Positions 46,552 to 59,166 of a stretch of DNA of 64,000 bases are shown here, piece after piece. The notes under the pieces are model-generated. The model did not search any database. It was given only the letters and a program-made list of their open reading frames with translations, and was not told the DNA's origin. A program made the translations under genes and the position numbers. The stretch is from Oenanthe sinensis (lineage: Eukaryota > Streptophyta > Magnoliopsida > Apiales > Apiaceae): contig CM053802.1 of assembly GCA_028671895.1 (NCBI GenBank), positions 40,834,201 to 40,898,200 on the forward strand, in the 5' to 3' direction. The stretch's first letter is position 1. Each line of letters opens with the position of its first letter.

Positions 46552-46565
46552 AAATAGGGGGAGAT
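46551..46565 (+). promoter_or_regulatory. B polypurine tract
   Basis: CAAATAGGGGGAGAT immediately before the 3' LTR start TGAAAGG. Plus-strand DNA primer site. Confidence 0.9.
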
Positions 46566-47675
46566 TGAAAGGCAGAGTGTCTAAACTTGTAACACTATAA
46601 CTTATGTAACTCAACTAAAAGAAAAGATACTTAACCAGAAGACAATCAAGAACATGAAGTCACAAAGAAATCAATGCTAAATGAAGACAGGGTAATTGAT
46701 ACAATTCAACATGTTAACTATGATCAAATAAAGAAGAAATCATTGAAAGAAGTTCAAGACAGAGTTGTTCATGCCTCAGTGATTTGTAACTTAAAGACTC
46801 AAGATCATAACTATCAGTATCAATAAGACTAATTGATTTCAAGTGAACAAGAAGGAAAGCAATATTTGGAAAGCCACATTACTAATTGAATATGGTAATC
46901 TATTCAAGAAGCAGAAACACTATCAAGACTAGTCACTTATGAATCAGACCATTGCATCAAGTGTCAGGACATTGATAGCAAGTTTATTTCAGTAATAGAG
47001 ATCCAGGTTCAAGAGCTTGTTGAAGAATATGGAAGACATAAAGAAATCACAAGTTCAAATGTTGCATTGAAGTTTCAAGTTGAAGCCCAGAATTTTCTCT
47101 AAGTACAAAATGTTCGAGATGGTCAAGTAGAATATTCCTATGTAGAATATTCGACTTAAATGTTTGAGATGGCCAAGTAGAACATTCCTATGTAGAATAT
47201 TCGAGATAGATATTCGAGATGGCCAAGTAGAAGTTCTCAAGTAGATGTTCTACATGAAGGGCAGTTTCAACATGACACATAGCATCATCTAATTGGCAGA
47301 TTTCCAAGCTTTCAAGATTAGATAAGATTTATGTGGACATCATTGGGCCACGTATATCATAATCTTTGAAGACTACAAGACATAGATTACAAGTAGTATA
47401 AATAGAAGTACTTGTGTATTATTTTCAAGAGCGCAATATTTTCGAGATAAACACTTGTAAAAGAGAGGAGTATATTCACAGAGCTTAGTATCATTTACTA
47501 CCCTCTTTACTTCTGGTGTACTTTGTAATGAATGTTGTAGCAACCCTTTCAAGTTATATATAAAACATATATTCCTTGAATCATTGTGTTCATTTATTAC
47601 ATAGTATTTATTGCTTCATTAATTCGAAAAGTTGTATTCACCCCCCCCCCCCTTACAACACATTTGGACCTAACA
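46566..47675 (+). repeat. B 3' LTR (1110 bp)
   Basis: Matches the 5' LTR apart from about eight substitutions, short indels and the lack of one 50-bp motif unit. TATA box at 47397-47405. It ends CCTAACA at the second GATCT (47676-47680). Confidence 0.94.
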
Positions 47676-47680
47676 GATCT

Positions 47681-48699
47681 CCTCATATTTATAGAGGTTA
47701 GAAAAGCTTAGCATTACTTTTCAGCGTTACCTTTTAATCTTGAGAAATAAGCCTAATATTACACTTGAAATTGCTGGGCATTACTTTTTAACCTCGGTAT
47801 TACCTTTTCAAAAGTAATACATGATTTTTTCTTTTAATTAATAGACTCGGTATTACTTTTTGATAAAGTAATACATAATTACTTTTTATAAAAAATCTCG
47901 GTATTACCTTTTAGAAGATATTCGGTATTACTTATTTTAAAAAGATAATTTCGGTATTACCTTTTAAAAAGGTAATTTCGGTATTATCTTTTCAGAATAA
48001 TTTGATATTACCTTTTCAAAAGGTAATTTGAATTATATTAAAAGTAATATTAACTTAATCTTTTATAGTAAATTAATTCTACTTTATTTAATTAAATAAT
48101 TTATAAATTAAATTAAATTCAACTTGAATTAATTTAATTAAATAAATTAAATAATTAAATTCCTTTTGATAGTAGAATTAAAATACTATCTGACTTGTAT
48201 AACTCTGGAGTCAGCTTCACAGTCTTCTCGTCTCTTCTTTAACTTCTATCTTGAAACCACTTGAGCTAAAATGATGAATAAATATTTTATTGTTGACACA
48301 CAAATGTACTGTCTGGTTCATTTGCGTCATACTAATAAATATTCTCCATTCTTAACATTTAAAGTTGTGGCCTTCTGCTTTTCTGTCTTCCCTCTTCGGT
48401 TCTTTTTCTTCTGGAATCTTCATGTAATAGCCACTTTAAAATCTTTTGTATCTTCTGAATTATTTTGAATTACTACTTGATTATTATCAATTTATTTTAC
48501 TGACGCTTGAACAAATAAATGAACTTCTTCCAGTGCTGAGTAGTAGCTTCAACTGAGTACTTCTGATACTAGGATTCCTCGTGACTAGTTGACTGTCTTT
48601 GTCTTGATTCCTGTTTGATATTTATTATTTACTACCATTTCTTATCTGAGTTGAGTTGTCATCTAATTATTATATATAGGCCTATGCATATGCATTTCA
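47681..48699 (-). repeat. D 3' LTR, inner part
   Basis: Continues from 21328 after the B insertion. It includes the TATA box next to the B target site, the CGGTATTACC palindrome array (about 47790-48030) and AT-rich sequence, ending GCATTTCA at the PPT. Total D 3' LTR about 1307 bp. Confidence 0.92.
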
Positions 48700-48714
48700 A
48701 TCTCCCCCTATTTG
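48700..48714 (-). promoter_or_regulatory. D polypurine tract
   Basis: Minus-strand CAAATAGGGGGAGAT, identical to that of S1 elements although the LTRs differ. Confidence 0.88.
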
Positions 48715-49082
48715 TTGTTAAACATTTAACACACAAATTTCTAGATGATAACTTAACTAACAACTAAGAAAGTAAATACGACATGTAAGTACTATAAATA
48801 ATAAACAAAAGTTCTGGTTTTATATTTAACAATTTTCCAGATTCATACATAAAAGATAAGTACAAGATAGTTGTTCCTCCAGCACTGAACAAATATAACA
48901 TTGTTTCTATCTTGACCTATCTAGGACTTCAGTCTTCAGCAGTATCAACTTTTACCTTCTTCTAAATTAGAACTTCTGTGAACAGGTGTCCTTGGTACCT
49001 CTTCGACTTCTGTCTGAGTGGATTCTCCATACTTTCTTCTATTAACAGCTCGTTGTAATTCCCACTCCACTTCTAGATCAGT
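48715..49082 (-). other. D region between ORF2 and PPT
   Basis: About 370 bp after the ORF2 stop. No coding frame or repeat that I can support. Confidence 0.65.
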
Positions 49083-52000
49083 TTAACTCTTGACTTCTTC
49101 TCCCACATCATAGGGCTGAGTTGAATCAATTCTATGCATCTGCCTGATGTATGATTGAATATTTTTTGATAGGCAGTAGTTTCTGATCTTTTGAGTTACA
49201 ACCAACTTAGCCTGGGACCTGAATCCCTTGGATCTCAACATAGTTTCAACTTCAATCATGTATTTCACTGTGCAACCCTTTAGTGACTCCTCATCCAGCT
49301 TCATAATCTGATAAAGCCTATTGTTGTAGAACCTTACCTCATGAGGGTCATTTAAGATTTGTGGACTGACAGCTCTTTCTATGTCTCGAAGTCTGTCTCT
49401 TAAAATTTCATTTTCTTCTGAACTTCTTCTGACTTTGTTCATTAACGTCCAGATTACAGATAGAGATCTTTGATGAAAGAATTCCATAGAGACCCTGAAT
49501 GTGCCATTCTTGTGTGTGTACAATAGAATCTGCCAGTCATCTAGAATGTTATGCACAATCACAGTGATGTAGTCAACTTCTTCTTTGATTGCTTTCATGA
49601 AGTTATCCAGACAGTCATTTGAATCTTGCAGGCTTTCAATTAGAAATTGTAACTTGTAATCTCCAAACGGTCCTTTCTGAAGTTTATCCATGATTTCTCT
49701 GGCGGTATCCCATTTCTTCCCTATTTTCAATCGCACATCTTCTTTCTTCTTTCTGACATCTATAGCCCACAAAATTTTCTTTTCTTGGCTTTCTTTCCTT
49801 TCTGTCTGAGTTTTTTCTTTGACCAGAGCTTTCAAATTTTCTGTTTTAGTATTGCTTACTTTGATGTCCTCTTTCAATTTCTTTATGGCCTCTTCATAGG
49901 CAGGATCAATTTCCTTCTCTTTTGGAAACAGAAATTCATCATCAAAAGCAGCTTCTTCATCAGCTCTACAGTGGTCAGGAATGTTTGATTCATCATGAAC
50001 ACTGTCATCAATGAATTGCTCTTGAGCATAATACTGTTCTTCTGGTTCTAGATCAAATGACTGAAATTGTTCTTCACCAGAATACAGCTTAGCTTTCCCT
50101 TTATCTTGAGTAGTAGCCCCTTCATCTCCAGCTACTTTCTCCTTTGTTTTCTCCCCCTTAGTTGAGGGATCCTCTTGAGTTTTAGAGGCTTCAAAAGATG
50201 TCATCAGCTTCTGCATAGTCAAATAGACTTGCTTCATTCCTTCATTCAAATGTGTCATGCCATCATCTAGTTTGCTGAATCATTGAGTAGAGATCTTTTC
50301 ATTTTCAATGATTGTGAGGGTTAAACTTTTCTCAACGTCATCAATTTTTTCATGTAATTTGCTCACTTCTTTCATATCTTCAGCAATAAGACTCTGTACA
50401 TTCTGGATATCTTAAGTTTTTAGAAGAATGGAGGATTTGACATCATCAACATCTTTTCACACTATTGTCAGCTGCTGTGTCACAAAGGCAGATGTAGAAT
50501 TTTCTTCTGCTTGTGCTTTAACTTTTATCAACTCAGCTTAGACAATCTGCATTTCCTTCTGGAGAGCTTTCATTTTAGATAGTAGTTCACTGTGTGTATG
50601 TGCACTCATCTCACTTGCACTCCTGTTTAACTCACTATCACTCTGTGGATGTGTTTCACTCTGTGTTTGCCTCACATCACTAGTGTTTAGCTCCTTTCCA
50701 GATTCATATGTTGTACCTGTAAATAAAACAATAGCTTTTGAAGAGTCGAAGTGCTCTTCTGATGCCTGTGAAGGCGCGTCCTCAACAAGATTTACTTGAA
50801 ATGGCTGTGCTACTGACATAGTTGCTCCGTGAATGGAGCCCCAACTCCTTCTAAAGAGTGGTTGCCTCTCAAACCCACTAGTGGATTCGAGACCTTCTCG
50901 TAAGAGAACTGGATGAAAGAAATCCAGCGGAGTCACCATCTTTGACAATGTAATGACAGGCTCTTGAGAGTCTGTGGTTCCCTTTAGTACCTTGGAAGGT
51001 ATCTGATGCTTCACTGCATCGAAAATGTCATGGTCCACAACATAGGTGGCATCCGACGAGTTTTTATTAAAAATATTTTCTTCAACAAATGTGCCCTCCT
51101 GTGTTTGTGTTTCTTCAAGTGAAGGTCCTACTAGTGTGATTGCTAGCAGTGTGTTGTCCTCGCTATCTGATGTTGTAGTCGAGCAACGAATTAGATCACC
51201 TGGTTGGGCAAGTGTATCTAGAGAATTTTGGATGGCCATCTCAAACTCCATATTCCATTGATCGGAATAGGTTGAGGCTGCAGTTGTCTCAGGTTCAAAC
51301 CTAGATTTTTTTAGAAGGAGGAGACAGAGCTGCGGGTTCACTCTCATCAGCACCAAGACCCCTAATGTTTCTGACAGGTTTCTTCCTTTTTCTGACTTAT
51401 ACCAAAGAGGAGGTTGAAGGAGAAACTATTTGAGGCTCTAATTCAGCTTGGGACAGAACATGTGTGTTTTCAGGTTCATAGCCGAAATCCTGGAGTGTAA
51501 GAACACAATCATAGTCTGCCACATATAAATCTACAAGTGGACTACATATATTTATAGGAAGGAAACTAGAACCCATGGTATGAGATAATACCTGTTGTTC
51601 ATATACTTCCTGTTGTGCTTGACTAGCAGCTTCAACCAATAGCTGCGCAACCACTTGTATTTGCTCTTCCTGCTCTGGCTCTGGCTGAACCTGTTGAGCC
51701 TGTTCTGGATTTGCAATCTGATCTAGGATCTCACCCATTATATTGATTCCTCACAATTGGTATGTTAGAGAATTTAGCCATATTCCCTAACATTGTGAAG
51801 AGATTTTTCTGAGGGGTGAGAGAAATCTCTAATCTGCTGTTCTGGAACAGAGCCATATCCTCATCTGAAAACAGATCTTACGAATAGCATTAAGAATCTT
51901 GGATAATAGCGCAATACAATTTGTTTCCTGCTCTCTGGTGTCCCCATCTTCTTGATAATTTCAGCTAACACAATTTTTCCAAAATTTATCCTCATATTGT

Positions 52001-52507
52001 GGTCACAAAATACCCAATGATTTGTAGAAGAGAGGATAGATTGTTGAAGTTCCCTTTCGTCGTAGGGGAAAATACCTTGGCCAGTGTATCAAAGAAGTAG
52101 GTCCATTCACTAACCAGCTTGGATTTATTCATCTTTACCAAATTAATTTCTCCTTGATATAAAATGGCTTGAAAAAAATTAATTAACTCTAGAGCAGTTG
52201 GAGGGTCAACAAAATCTTCAGTTGGAAATCCTAAAATTCTATTTACATCATCTTCAGTCACCATGTACTCATGTTCTCCAATGGTGAAGGAAAATTGTTC
52301 TCTTTCTCCGGCTGTTATGTTCGTAGTAGTCGAGTACAAGGCCCTTAGTGCATCAACTACTAGAGAGGTATCAAGGGTAATGGTTGTACTAATAAGTGAG
52401 TGTTCATTTAAAAATACGATCCACGGTCGAAACCTCTCGATTGAACAATTCACTAGGTTAAAATAACCTACAAAATTAGTCTTGACTATTTCGCAATTAC
52501 CAGCCAT
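49083..52507 (-). pseudogene. D ORF2 (SIRE-type extra ORF), degraded
   Basis: ATG at 52505-52507 (MAGNCEIVKTNF). The N-terminal domain matches B ORF2 in layout (RPWIVFLNEHS, EHEYMVTEDDVNRILGFP, SEWTYFFDTLAKVF, then a frameshift near 52005 leading into a frame with NFGKIVLAEII). The middle frames (51397-51738, 50538-51356) are Gln/Glu- and Ser-rich and hold a UIM-like helix (51210-51260) and a TQT motif. The C-terminal part (49083-50258) has Lys/Glu-rich coiled coil with KTQTE and the KIGKKWDTAREI motif shared with S1. Stops and frame changes separate the pieces. No membrane segment seen. Confidence 0.82.
51210..51260 (-). other. UIM-like helix in D ORF2
   Basis: Encodes WNMEFEMAIQNSLDTL: F-E-M-A-I-Q-N-S-L-D-T fits hydrophobic, x2, Ala, x3, Ser, x2, with Thr in place of the last acidic residue but Asp beside it. 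The upstream acidic run is weaker than in S1. Sequence around it is otherwise unlike S1. Confidence 0.35.
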
Positions 52508-52904
52508 TTTCAATGCTTTTAATATTTTAATACAATTTTTCAAGAAGGAAAAAAAATAATAAAATTACCCAACTTGTAACTACACCAGATTAATCAACTT
52601 AACCACTAATTCGAAGAAAAAAACACCCAAACAAATCCCTATTTGATTTTCAATACCAAACAACACCAAATCAGTCTATAGCACTTGATTTAAGTCCACA
52701 ATCAGTCCTTGAATACTAAACACTGAGTCAACTCAGTTTTGGAAAAAAACGGGCAGTATTTCGGCTTGAAACAGGTCGATTTTGCACAAACTAGCAAGCA
52801 ATCAAGCTTGAAATCAACACTAGCAACTGATTAGCAGTTGTAAACACAAAAAAACGAGGGTTTTTTTTTAAAAAAAGGTAATGCTCAGACTGTCTGATCG
52901 TGTG

Positions 52905-52915
52905 TGTATATATAA
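52905..52915 (-). promoter_or_regulatory. TATA-like run upstream of D ORF2
   Basis: Minus-strand TTATATATACA about 400 bases before the ORF2 ATG and directly downstream of the palindromic array, the same layout as in B and C. Role inferred. Confidence 0.33.
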
Positions 52916-52954
52916 GAGTGAGTGTATGTGTTTGTTTTTGTTTTTAAAAGTCAG

Positions 52955-53095
52955 CATTACTTATTTTTTTATTAAAAACGAAGGGCCGGTATTACTTTTT
53001 TTTATAAGTCTCGGTATTACCTTTTAATATGACTCGGTATTACTTTTAAAAAGTAATGCCGAGCTTTTATATAAAAAGTAATGCCAAGCTTTTAG
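52955..53095. repeat. CGGTATTAC palindrome array in D spacer
   Basis: Several direct and inverted copies of CGGTATTACTTTT around AAAAGTAATGCCGAG. The same motif family is arrayed in the S2 LTRs (17740-18010, 47790-48030, 61160-61395). Confidence 0.85.
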
Positions 53096-53501
53096 ATTTA
53101 ATTAAAAATAACAACAAATATTTACAAGCTTATTAATTATTAAAGACATATAGTAAATATTTACATTATTAATTGTTCTAATTAACTTAGGAATTAAATT
53201 AAATCAAGTTTGAATTAATTTAATGAGTAAATTAATTGGTTAATTAATAACATACTCATTTATATATATGTGCAATAATAATTTGTAAAATAAAATAAAA
53301 AATAAAATAAAAAAACTTAATTTAAACAAAGTTACTTATGTTATAATTGAAATAATTATCTTTTAAGAATATTAATTTAGTCTTAAGATAATTTTCCAAA
53401 AATTCATAAGTCTTATGATTTTATTAATTCAAGTCTCATAAATTCTTTAAATATTAACATTTAATATTTATGAGCTTAAATTAATTCCTAACAACCAAAA
53501 A

Positions 53502-56500
53502 TTAGCCATTATTTAACATCCCTAGTTCACTAACCAACTTAGAGAAAGTGGATTCATCAAGTGGTTTCGTGAAGATGTCGGCTAGTTGATCTTCTGTGGG
53601 TACAAAATGTAACACCACAGTTCCGTTCATGACATGCTCTCGGATAAAGTGATACCTTATGTCAATGTGCTTGGTTCGAATGTTGTACATGATTGTTGGA
53701 AATAGTTATAGCACTTGTGTTGTCGCAGAAAATTGGAATTTTGTTCAACGCTAGTCCATAGTCATTTAGCTGATTCCTTATCCACAAGATCTGTACACAA
53801 CAGCTACCTGCCGCAATATATTCTGCTTCGGCTGTTGAGGTAGACACTGAGTGCTGTTTCTTGCTATACCAGGAGATCAACCGTCTTCCTAGAAACTGAC
53901 AGCTTCCAGACGTATTTTTCCTGTCTATCCTGCACCCTGCATAATCTGAATCTGTATAGCCTATTAGTTCAAAAGTTGTATCTTTAGGGTACCAAATTCC
54001 AAGATTTGGTGTACCCTTCAGATATCTAAAAATCCGTTTAACGGCTATAAGATGAGATTCCTTTGGGTCAGATTGAAACCTTGCACATAAGCATGTTGCA
54101 AACATTATATCGGGTCTACTAGTAGTTAGATACAGTAATGAGCCTATCATACCTCTGTAGCTTGTGATGTCAACTTTCTTACCAGTTTCATCTTTGTCAA
54201 GCTTGGTGGTTGTTGGCATTGAGGTTTTTGCCGGTGAAGAATCTTCTAGATTGTATTTTCTCAAAAGATCCCTTATGTACTTTGATTGGCAAATAAAAAT
54301 TCTTTCTTCCTTTTGTTTTACTTGCAATCCTAGGAAGAATGACAGCTCACCCATCATGCTCATTTCATACTTGCTCTGCATTAACTTAGCAAATCTTTTG
54401 CACAAGTTTTTGTTAGTAGAACCAAATATAATATCGTCAACATAAACTTGGACAAATATCATATCTTTTTCATGCAGTTTATAAAAGAGAGTTTTATCTA
54501 TGACACCTCTAATGAAACCATTTTAAAGTAAAAATATAGATAGAGTGTCCTACCATGTCCTCGGTGCTTGCTTGAGCCCATAGAGAGATTTGAATAGAAA
54601 ATACACAAAATCAGCAAACTCTGAATTTTCAAAGCCAGAGGGCTGTTCCACATATACTTCCTCTTCTAGCTCTCCATTCAGAAATGCACTCTTCACGTCC
54701 ATTTGATAGACTTTAAAATTGGAATGTGCTGCGAATGCCAGAAATATCCTGATGGCTTCAAGTCTCACAACTGGTGCATAGGTCTCGTCATAATCAATTC
54801 CATCTTCCTGAGAGTAACCCTTTGCAACCAGTCTGGCTTTGTTCCTCGTAACAATGCCATCACCGTCTAACTTGTTCCTGTATACCCATTTCGTGTCAAT
54901 AACAGATCTATCTTTAGGCCTGGGTACCAGTGTCCAGACTTCTTGTCTATCGAACTTATTGAGTTCTTTTTGCATGGCAAGAACCCAATCTGGATCAGTT
55001 AGAGCATCTTCAATTTTCTTTGGTTCTTCTTGAGATAGAAAAACTGAAAATAGACATCCATTTGAAGTTGCACTTCTGATTCTAACTCCAACATCTGGAT
55101 CACCTATGATCAATTCAAAATGATGATCTCTGCTCCATATCCTTTTCCTGGGTAGGTTTGATCTTGATGATTCGCCTCGAAATTCATTATGATGTTGTGT
55201 TCTGCCAGTTGATCCTTCATCTCCCCCTAAGTTGCTGTCATGATGACTTGTTGATCCACCACTAGTATTAGTAGTATCTCTAGTGTTACCATTGTTTCCA
55301 CCACTATTACCTGGATCATCATTATTATTGTCATCATCATTTCCTGTTGCAACCTCAGGTTCTTCTTCGTCATCAGAATGTGAGCCTGGATAATTATCAA
55401 ATTTTAATGACTCAGAAGAATCTTCAGTTTGGATACTTGGGAGTTTAGTGTCATCAAAAGTTACATTGACACTTTCTTTTACTTGGTGCTGATCAATTAT
55501 GTACACCCTATATGCTCTTCTTGAATATCCGACAAAAATAGCTTCATGTGCCTTGGCCTCAAACTTGCCACAATGTTCATCTCCATCTTTTAGCACAAAG
55601 CATTTGGCTCCAAATACATGAAAGTACTTGAGAGTTGGTTTCTTGCCAGCCATTAATTCATAGGGAGTTTTCATATGATCTTTGTTGATCAGAGTTCGAT
55701 TATGAGTATAACAAGTTGTATTAACTGCTTCAGCCCAGAAGTAGATGGGTAACCTTGATTCACTTAGCATTGTCCTTGCAGCTTCAATCAGGTTTCTATT
55801 TTTCCTTTCTACAACTCTATTTTGTTGCGGAGTTCTTGGCGCTGAATATTGCCTTGTTATCCCCTTGTCTGAGCAGAAGTTATTTAGAACTTCATTTCTG
55901 AATTCTGTTCCATTATCTGATCTGATTGCTCGGACAGTTAACTTTGAATCTAACTCAATCAGCTTTATATGATCAATCACCAAGTGCGGAGTTTCATCCT
56001 TAGAGTTCAAGAATTCAACCCACGTATATTTTGTGAAGTCGTCCACAATCACTAAGGCGTATTTCTTCCTTGACATAGACAAAATATTTACTGGACAAAA
56101 GAAATCCATGTGAATGAGTTGAAGTGGTTCAATGATGTTTGAAGTGTCTGTGCCTCTGTGAGTTGCTTTCTTTGACTTCCCTTTCTGACATGCCTCACAC
56201 AAGCCTTCTTGTGTAAATTCCATCAGAGGCAGTCCTCTCACTAAATCCCTCTTGACTAAAGAGTTCATTGTTTTGAAGTTTAGATGTGAGAGTTTCTTAT
56301 GCCATAGCCATCTTTCTTCTGATGAAGCCTTTGAGTAAAAACAGTTTGCTTCATCTTCAGTTCCTGAGTTGAGATCGGCTACGTACAAGTTTCCTTTCCT
56401 TACTCCACGCAAGGCTAGTTTGTCATCTTTAGAATGAGCTATTAAGCATTTCTCCTTGATAAAGTATACTTTGTACCCTTTATCACCAAATTGACTGACG

Positions 56501-56740
56501 CTGAGTAGATTGTGCTTAAGTCCTTCCACTAAAGAGACGTTTTCAATGATAACATTTCCAGTATTTAACTTGCCATATCCCATAGTCATTCATTTGCTGT
56601 TATCTCCAAAGGTGATGATTGGGCCAGCTCTTTCAACCACGTCTGATAGCAGGGTTCTATCTCCGGTCATATGCCTTGAAGATCCGCTGTCCAGGATCCA
56701 TATAACTCGGTTTACCTGTTTAACTCCCTGCAATTATCAA
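53502..56740 (-). pseudogene. D pol (PR-INT-RT-RNase H)
   Basis: Protease LDSGSSRHMTG near 56690, integrase finger (WHKKLSH, CEAC), core (MDFFCP, RSDNGT, VVERKNRN), RT (MDVKSAFLNGE, YVDD) and RNase H (AEAEYIA, CDNTSAI), ending at 53502. Lesions: TGA for Gly near 56590, TAG for Tyr at 54550-54552, TAA near 54520, and a short deletion with frame change near 53680. Pol resumes in the gag frame after three stops (TAA, TGA, TAA), unlike S1 where pol is in the -1 frame. It keeps Trp at the RT-RNase H linker (GIWYP), where B and C have a stop. Confidence 0.9.
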
Positions 56741-56745
56741 ACGGA

Positions 56746-59018
56746 TTAATTCGTCTTCGGAGCCCAAAATTGATCGGGCCAGACATACTTAAAGAATTGA
56801 CCTTTGTTTGCTTTGACAACATATCCTTTTCGAATAACATCATTATCTTCCTTGACTGTTCCTACCTTCTTATAAACAGTCTTAACAACTTTCTGTTTAG
56901 ACTTAGGAATATATGATTCCTTTTTCTCAGGTGAAGGAGTCGCAGTCTTGGATTTAGTGAATTTATTATTGATGTGCTGTCTAGGTGTCATGTTATCTTT
57001 CTTAGCTATCATGCGTTTAAAGTAAGCAGTCATAGCATTAAAAGCACATAACATACAATTCATTATTCCACAAGGTTTATGGAAAGCATCAATAGTAGGC
57101 ATGTTATTCAATACAGTAGGGGGATTAACAAATTCTTCTTCAATTATTTCAGCAGTTTTGAAGTTCTCAGTAGAATGAAATTTATTGTTACTTTTCCTAC
57201 TATTAACAAACATGTTAGGTCTGTTCATTTTATTCTTTAAGTCTTTAGCACCTATACTAGGATTGGGCGACTTAGAAGTTCCCTCATCTTTCACTGGTGT
57301 CTCCGGTGCACACTTCTCTTTCTGGACATTAACTCTTTTTATGCCCTTAACCTGTTCTCCTCTCTTCTTCTCTTCCTCGAGATCCTTAACCTGAAGGGGG
57401 TTATGTTGCTTGGCTTTCCTACAGATTTATTGTACTCGAAGCCTATTTCAACTTTACGACTTATTTCTTGTTGGTCATCTAGGTTCTTTACAATATATGA
57501 TGAATTCTTATATGCAAGACACTTCTTCTATCTAGTTTCTGAGATTGGTTTCTACTACAACATGACAACTGACTTTACTGACTTGAACAACTAAGTCTTC
57601 AGTCAACTTAACAGTCAACTTGTCATGATTTCTTTTTAACTGTTTAAGAACTTCAGTCTCATCAACTAACTCTTTGACTTTGAGTCTGAGTTTCTTAACC
57701 TTATCTCTTTCGCCATCTAGTTTTTTACCTAGCAATGCAAATATTTTAGGGCATGAAGGATTTACCTCTATTCCTCCTTGACGGGTGAGAGATAGTGATT
57801 CCTCAGATGAAGCCATAAGAGCAAGATTTCCCAGCTCTTCCTCATCATCATTATCCGAGTCATCCCAGATTCTGCCCTCTGCTAGATAGGACTTTCCTTG
57901 ATGCTTTTTCACGAGCGCATCATACTTCTCCTTGAGCTCTTCGTAAGACTCTCTCTTTTTCCCTTGCCTCGGCTTCTTGCACTCAGTTGCAAAGTGGCCT
58001 AGCTCATTACAGTTGAAGCAACGAAACTTGCATCTATCAACTAAGCCGGTCTTGTAGCCGCTTTTTGATACTGCTGTCAAAGAACCTCCTTTTTGGAATC
58101 TTCCAAAATTAGGCTTTACTCCGTAGGAGGAGTTTTTTCGGAATCTCATGTTGTCAAACCTCCTGGAAACCATAGCTAGAGATTCATCTTCCAGTTGATC
58201 TAGTTCTTCCAGCAAGTAGAACTCACCATCTTCTTGTTTGTCAGAAGTATGTCTAATTTCTGGAACCACATACTCCGTTGAACTGTTAGAAAGTGCAACT
58301 GCCTTCACTTCTACTTTCTCTAGTGCTTCTACCATTAATGCCTTGGAGGAACTCAGTACCTTACCTCTCTCGTACATCTCTCTGGTTTGGATCTGTTCCA
58401 GCTCATAAGTCTTTAAAACTCCGTAGATTCCCGGATAGCTGCGATCCTGTGTTCCAGATGTTCTGGTAAGGTCAGCAAAAACTTCCTGTTCACCTCCTGA
58501 TTTTGATAAAACTTCTCATTCATATTGAGCTCGTTTATCAGTTTGTTTAGTCTCTGAAACACCTCAGAGATACCCTCACCAGGGTTGGATCTAAACTGCT
58601 CATATTGGGTGGTCAGGATCTCCAGTCTATTCTCCTTCACTTCTTTAGTTCCCTCATTGATAATTTCAATTGTTTCCCATATCTGTTTTTCATTTTTGCA
58701 ATTGACTACTTGATTGTACATGACGTAGTCCAGGGATTCAATTAATATGAGCTTCAGGTTATTATCAAGGGAAACAGCTTCTTCTTCCTCATCTATAAAG
58801 TCTGTTGGACTCTTCAGAAACAGTCTGTGGGGGATTACGACCCCATCTACCTGATGTTCGTGAATAACTGACATAGGGGGTTCAACACCTTTGGCCATGA
58901 CTGATGCGTACTTGTGATTTGCTATCCCGATAAACAGTAGCATTTTATGTATCCATAAATTATTGTGTTCTCTGTCAAACTGTGGAATTTTGATACTAGT
59001 CACTTTCTGGGTACTCAT
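56746..59018 (-). pseudogene. D gag
   Basis: ATG at 59016-59018 (MSTQKVTSIKIPQFDRE). The first block, 58413-59018, is a UBN2-type copia gag domain. A deletion with frame change near 58413-58425 removes part of the REST...KTYELE region. The second block, 57532-58377, has the CCHC knuckle CFNCNELGHFATEC and a DDSDNDDEEE stretch, then TAG near 57532 inside coiled coil. The third block, 56746-57294, has the CGIMNCMLC cluster matching CGQPNCMPC of B and ends FWAPKTN. The long gag with extra Cys cluster supports the Sirevirus assignment. Confidence 0.88.
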
Positions 59019-59152
59019 CTTTAATAAGATTAAAAATTAAGTGTTTCACAAAATATTTTAATTTTTAATTGAAAATAATTTTTGATCTGAAATAATTTTA
59101 AAAAGGTTCTTGAGATAATTTTGATCAGAAATAATTTTGAAAATATCAACCA

Positions 59153-59164
59153 GCTCTGATGCCA
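59153..59164 (-). promoter_or_regulatory. D primer-binding site
   Basis: Minus-strand TGGCATCAGAGC, two bases after the LTR end. The leader between it and gag (59019-59152) is only about 134 bp, far shorter than in B (810 bp) or A1 (1.9 kb). Confidence 0.88.
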
Positions 59165-59166
59165 AT

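Larger units (their letters stand above)
21329..47675 (+). mobile_element. Element B: full-length SIRE-like (family S1) retrotransposon, plus strand
   Basis: 5' LTR, PBS, leader, gag, pol, spacer, ORF2, PPT, 3' LTR, flanked by GATCT (21324-21328 and 47676-47680). It is interrupted in gag by the A cluster (23611-34786); without it B is about 15.2 kb. The LTRs differ by about eight single bases (counted by eye), short indels and one 50-bp repeat unit, so it is young. Yet gag, pol and ORF2 together hold six in-frame stops and one frameshift. Confidence 0.94.
52508..53501 (-). other. D spacer between pol and ORF2
   Basis: Non-coding, about 1 kb. The pol side is AT-rich (53100-53500). Next comes a CGGTATTACTTTT / AAAAGTAATGCCG palindrome array (52955-53095), then a TATA-like run (52905-52915), then the ORF2 leader with homopolymer A and T. 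The array words are the same as those in the S2 LTR. Confidence 0.8.
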
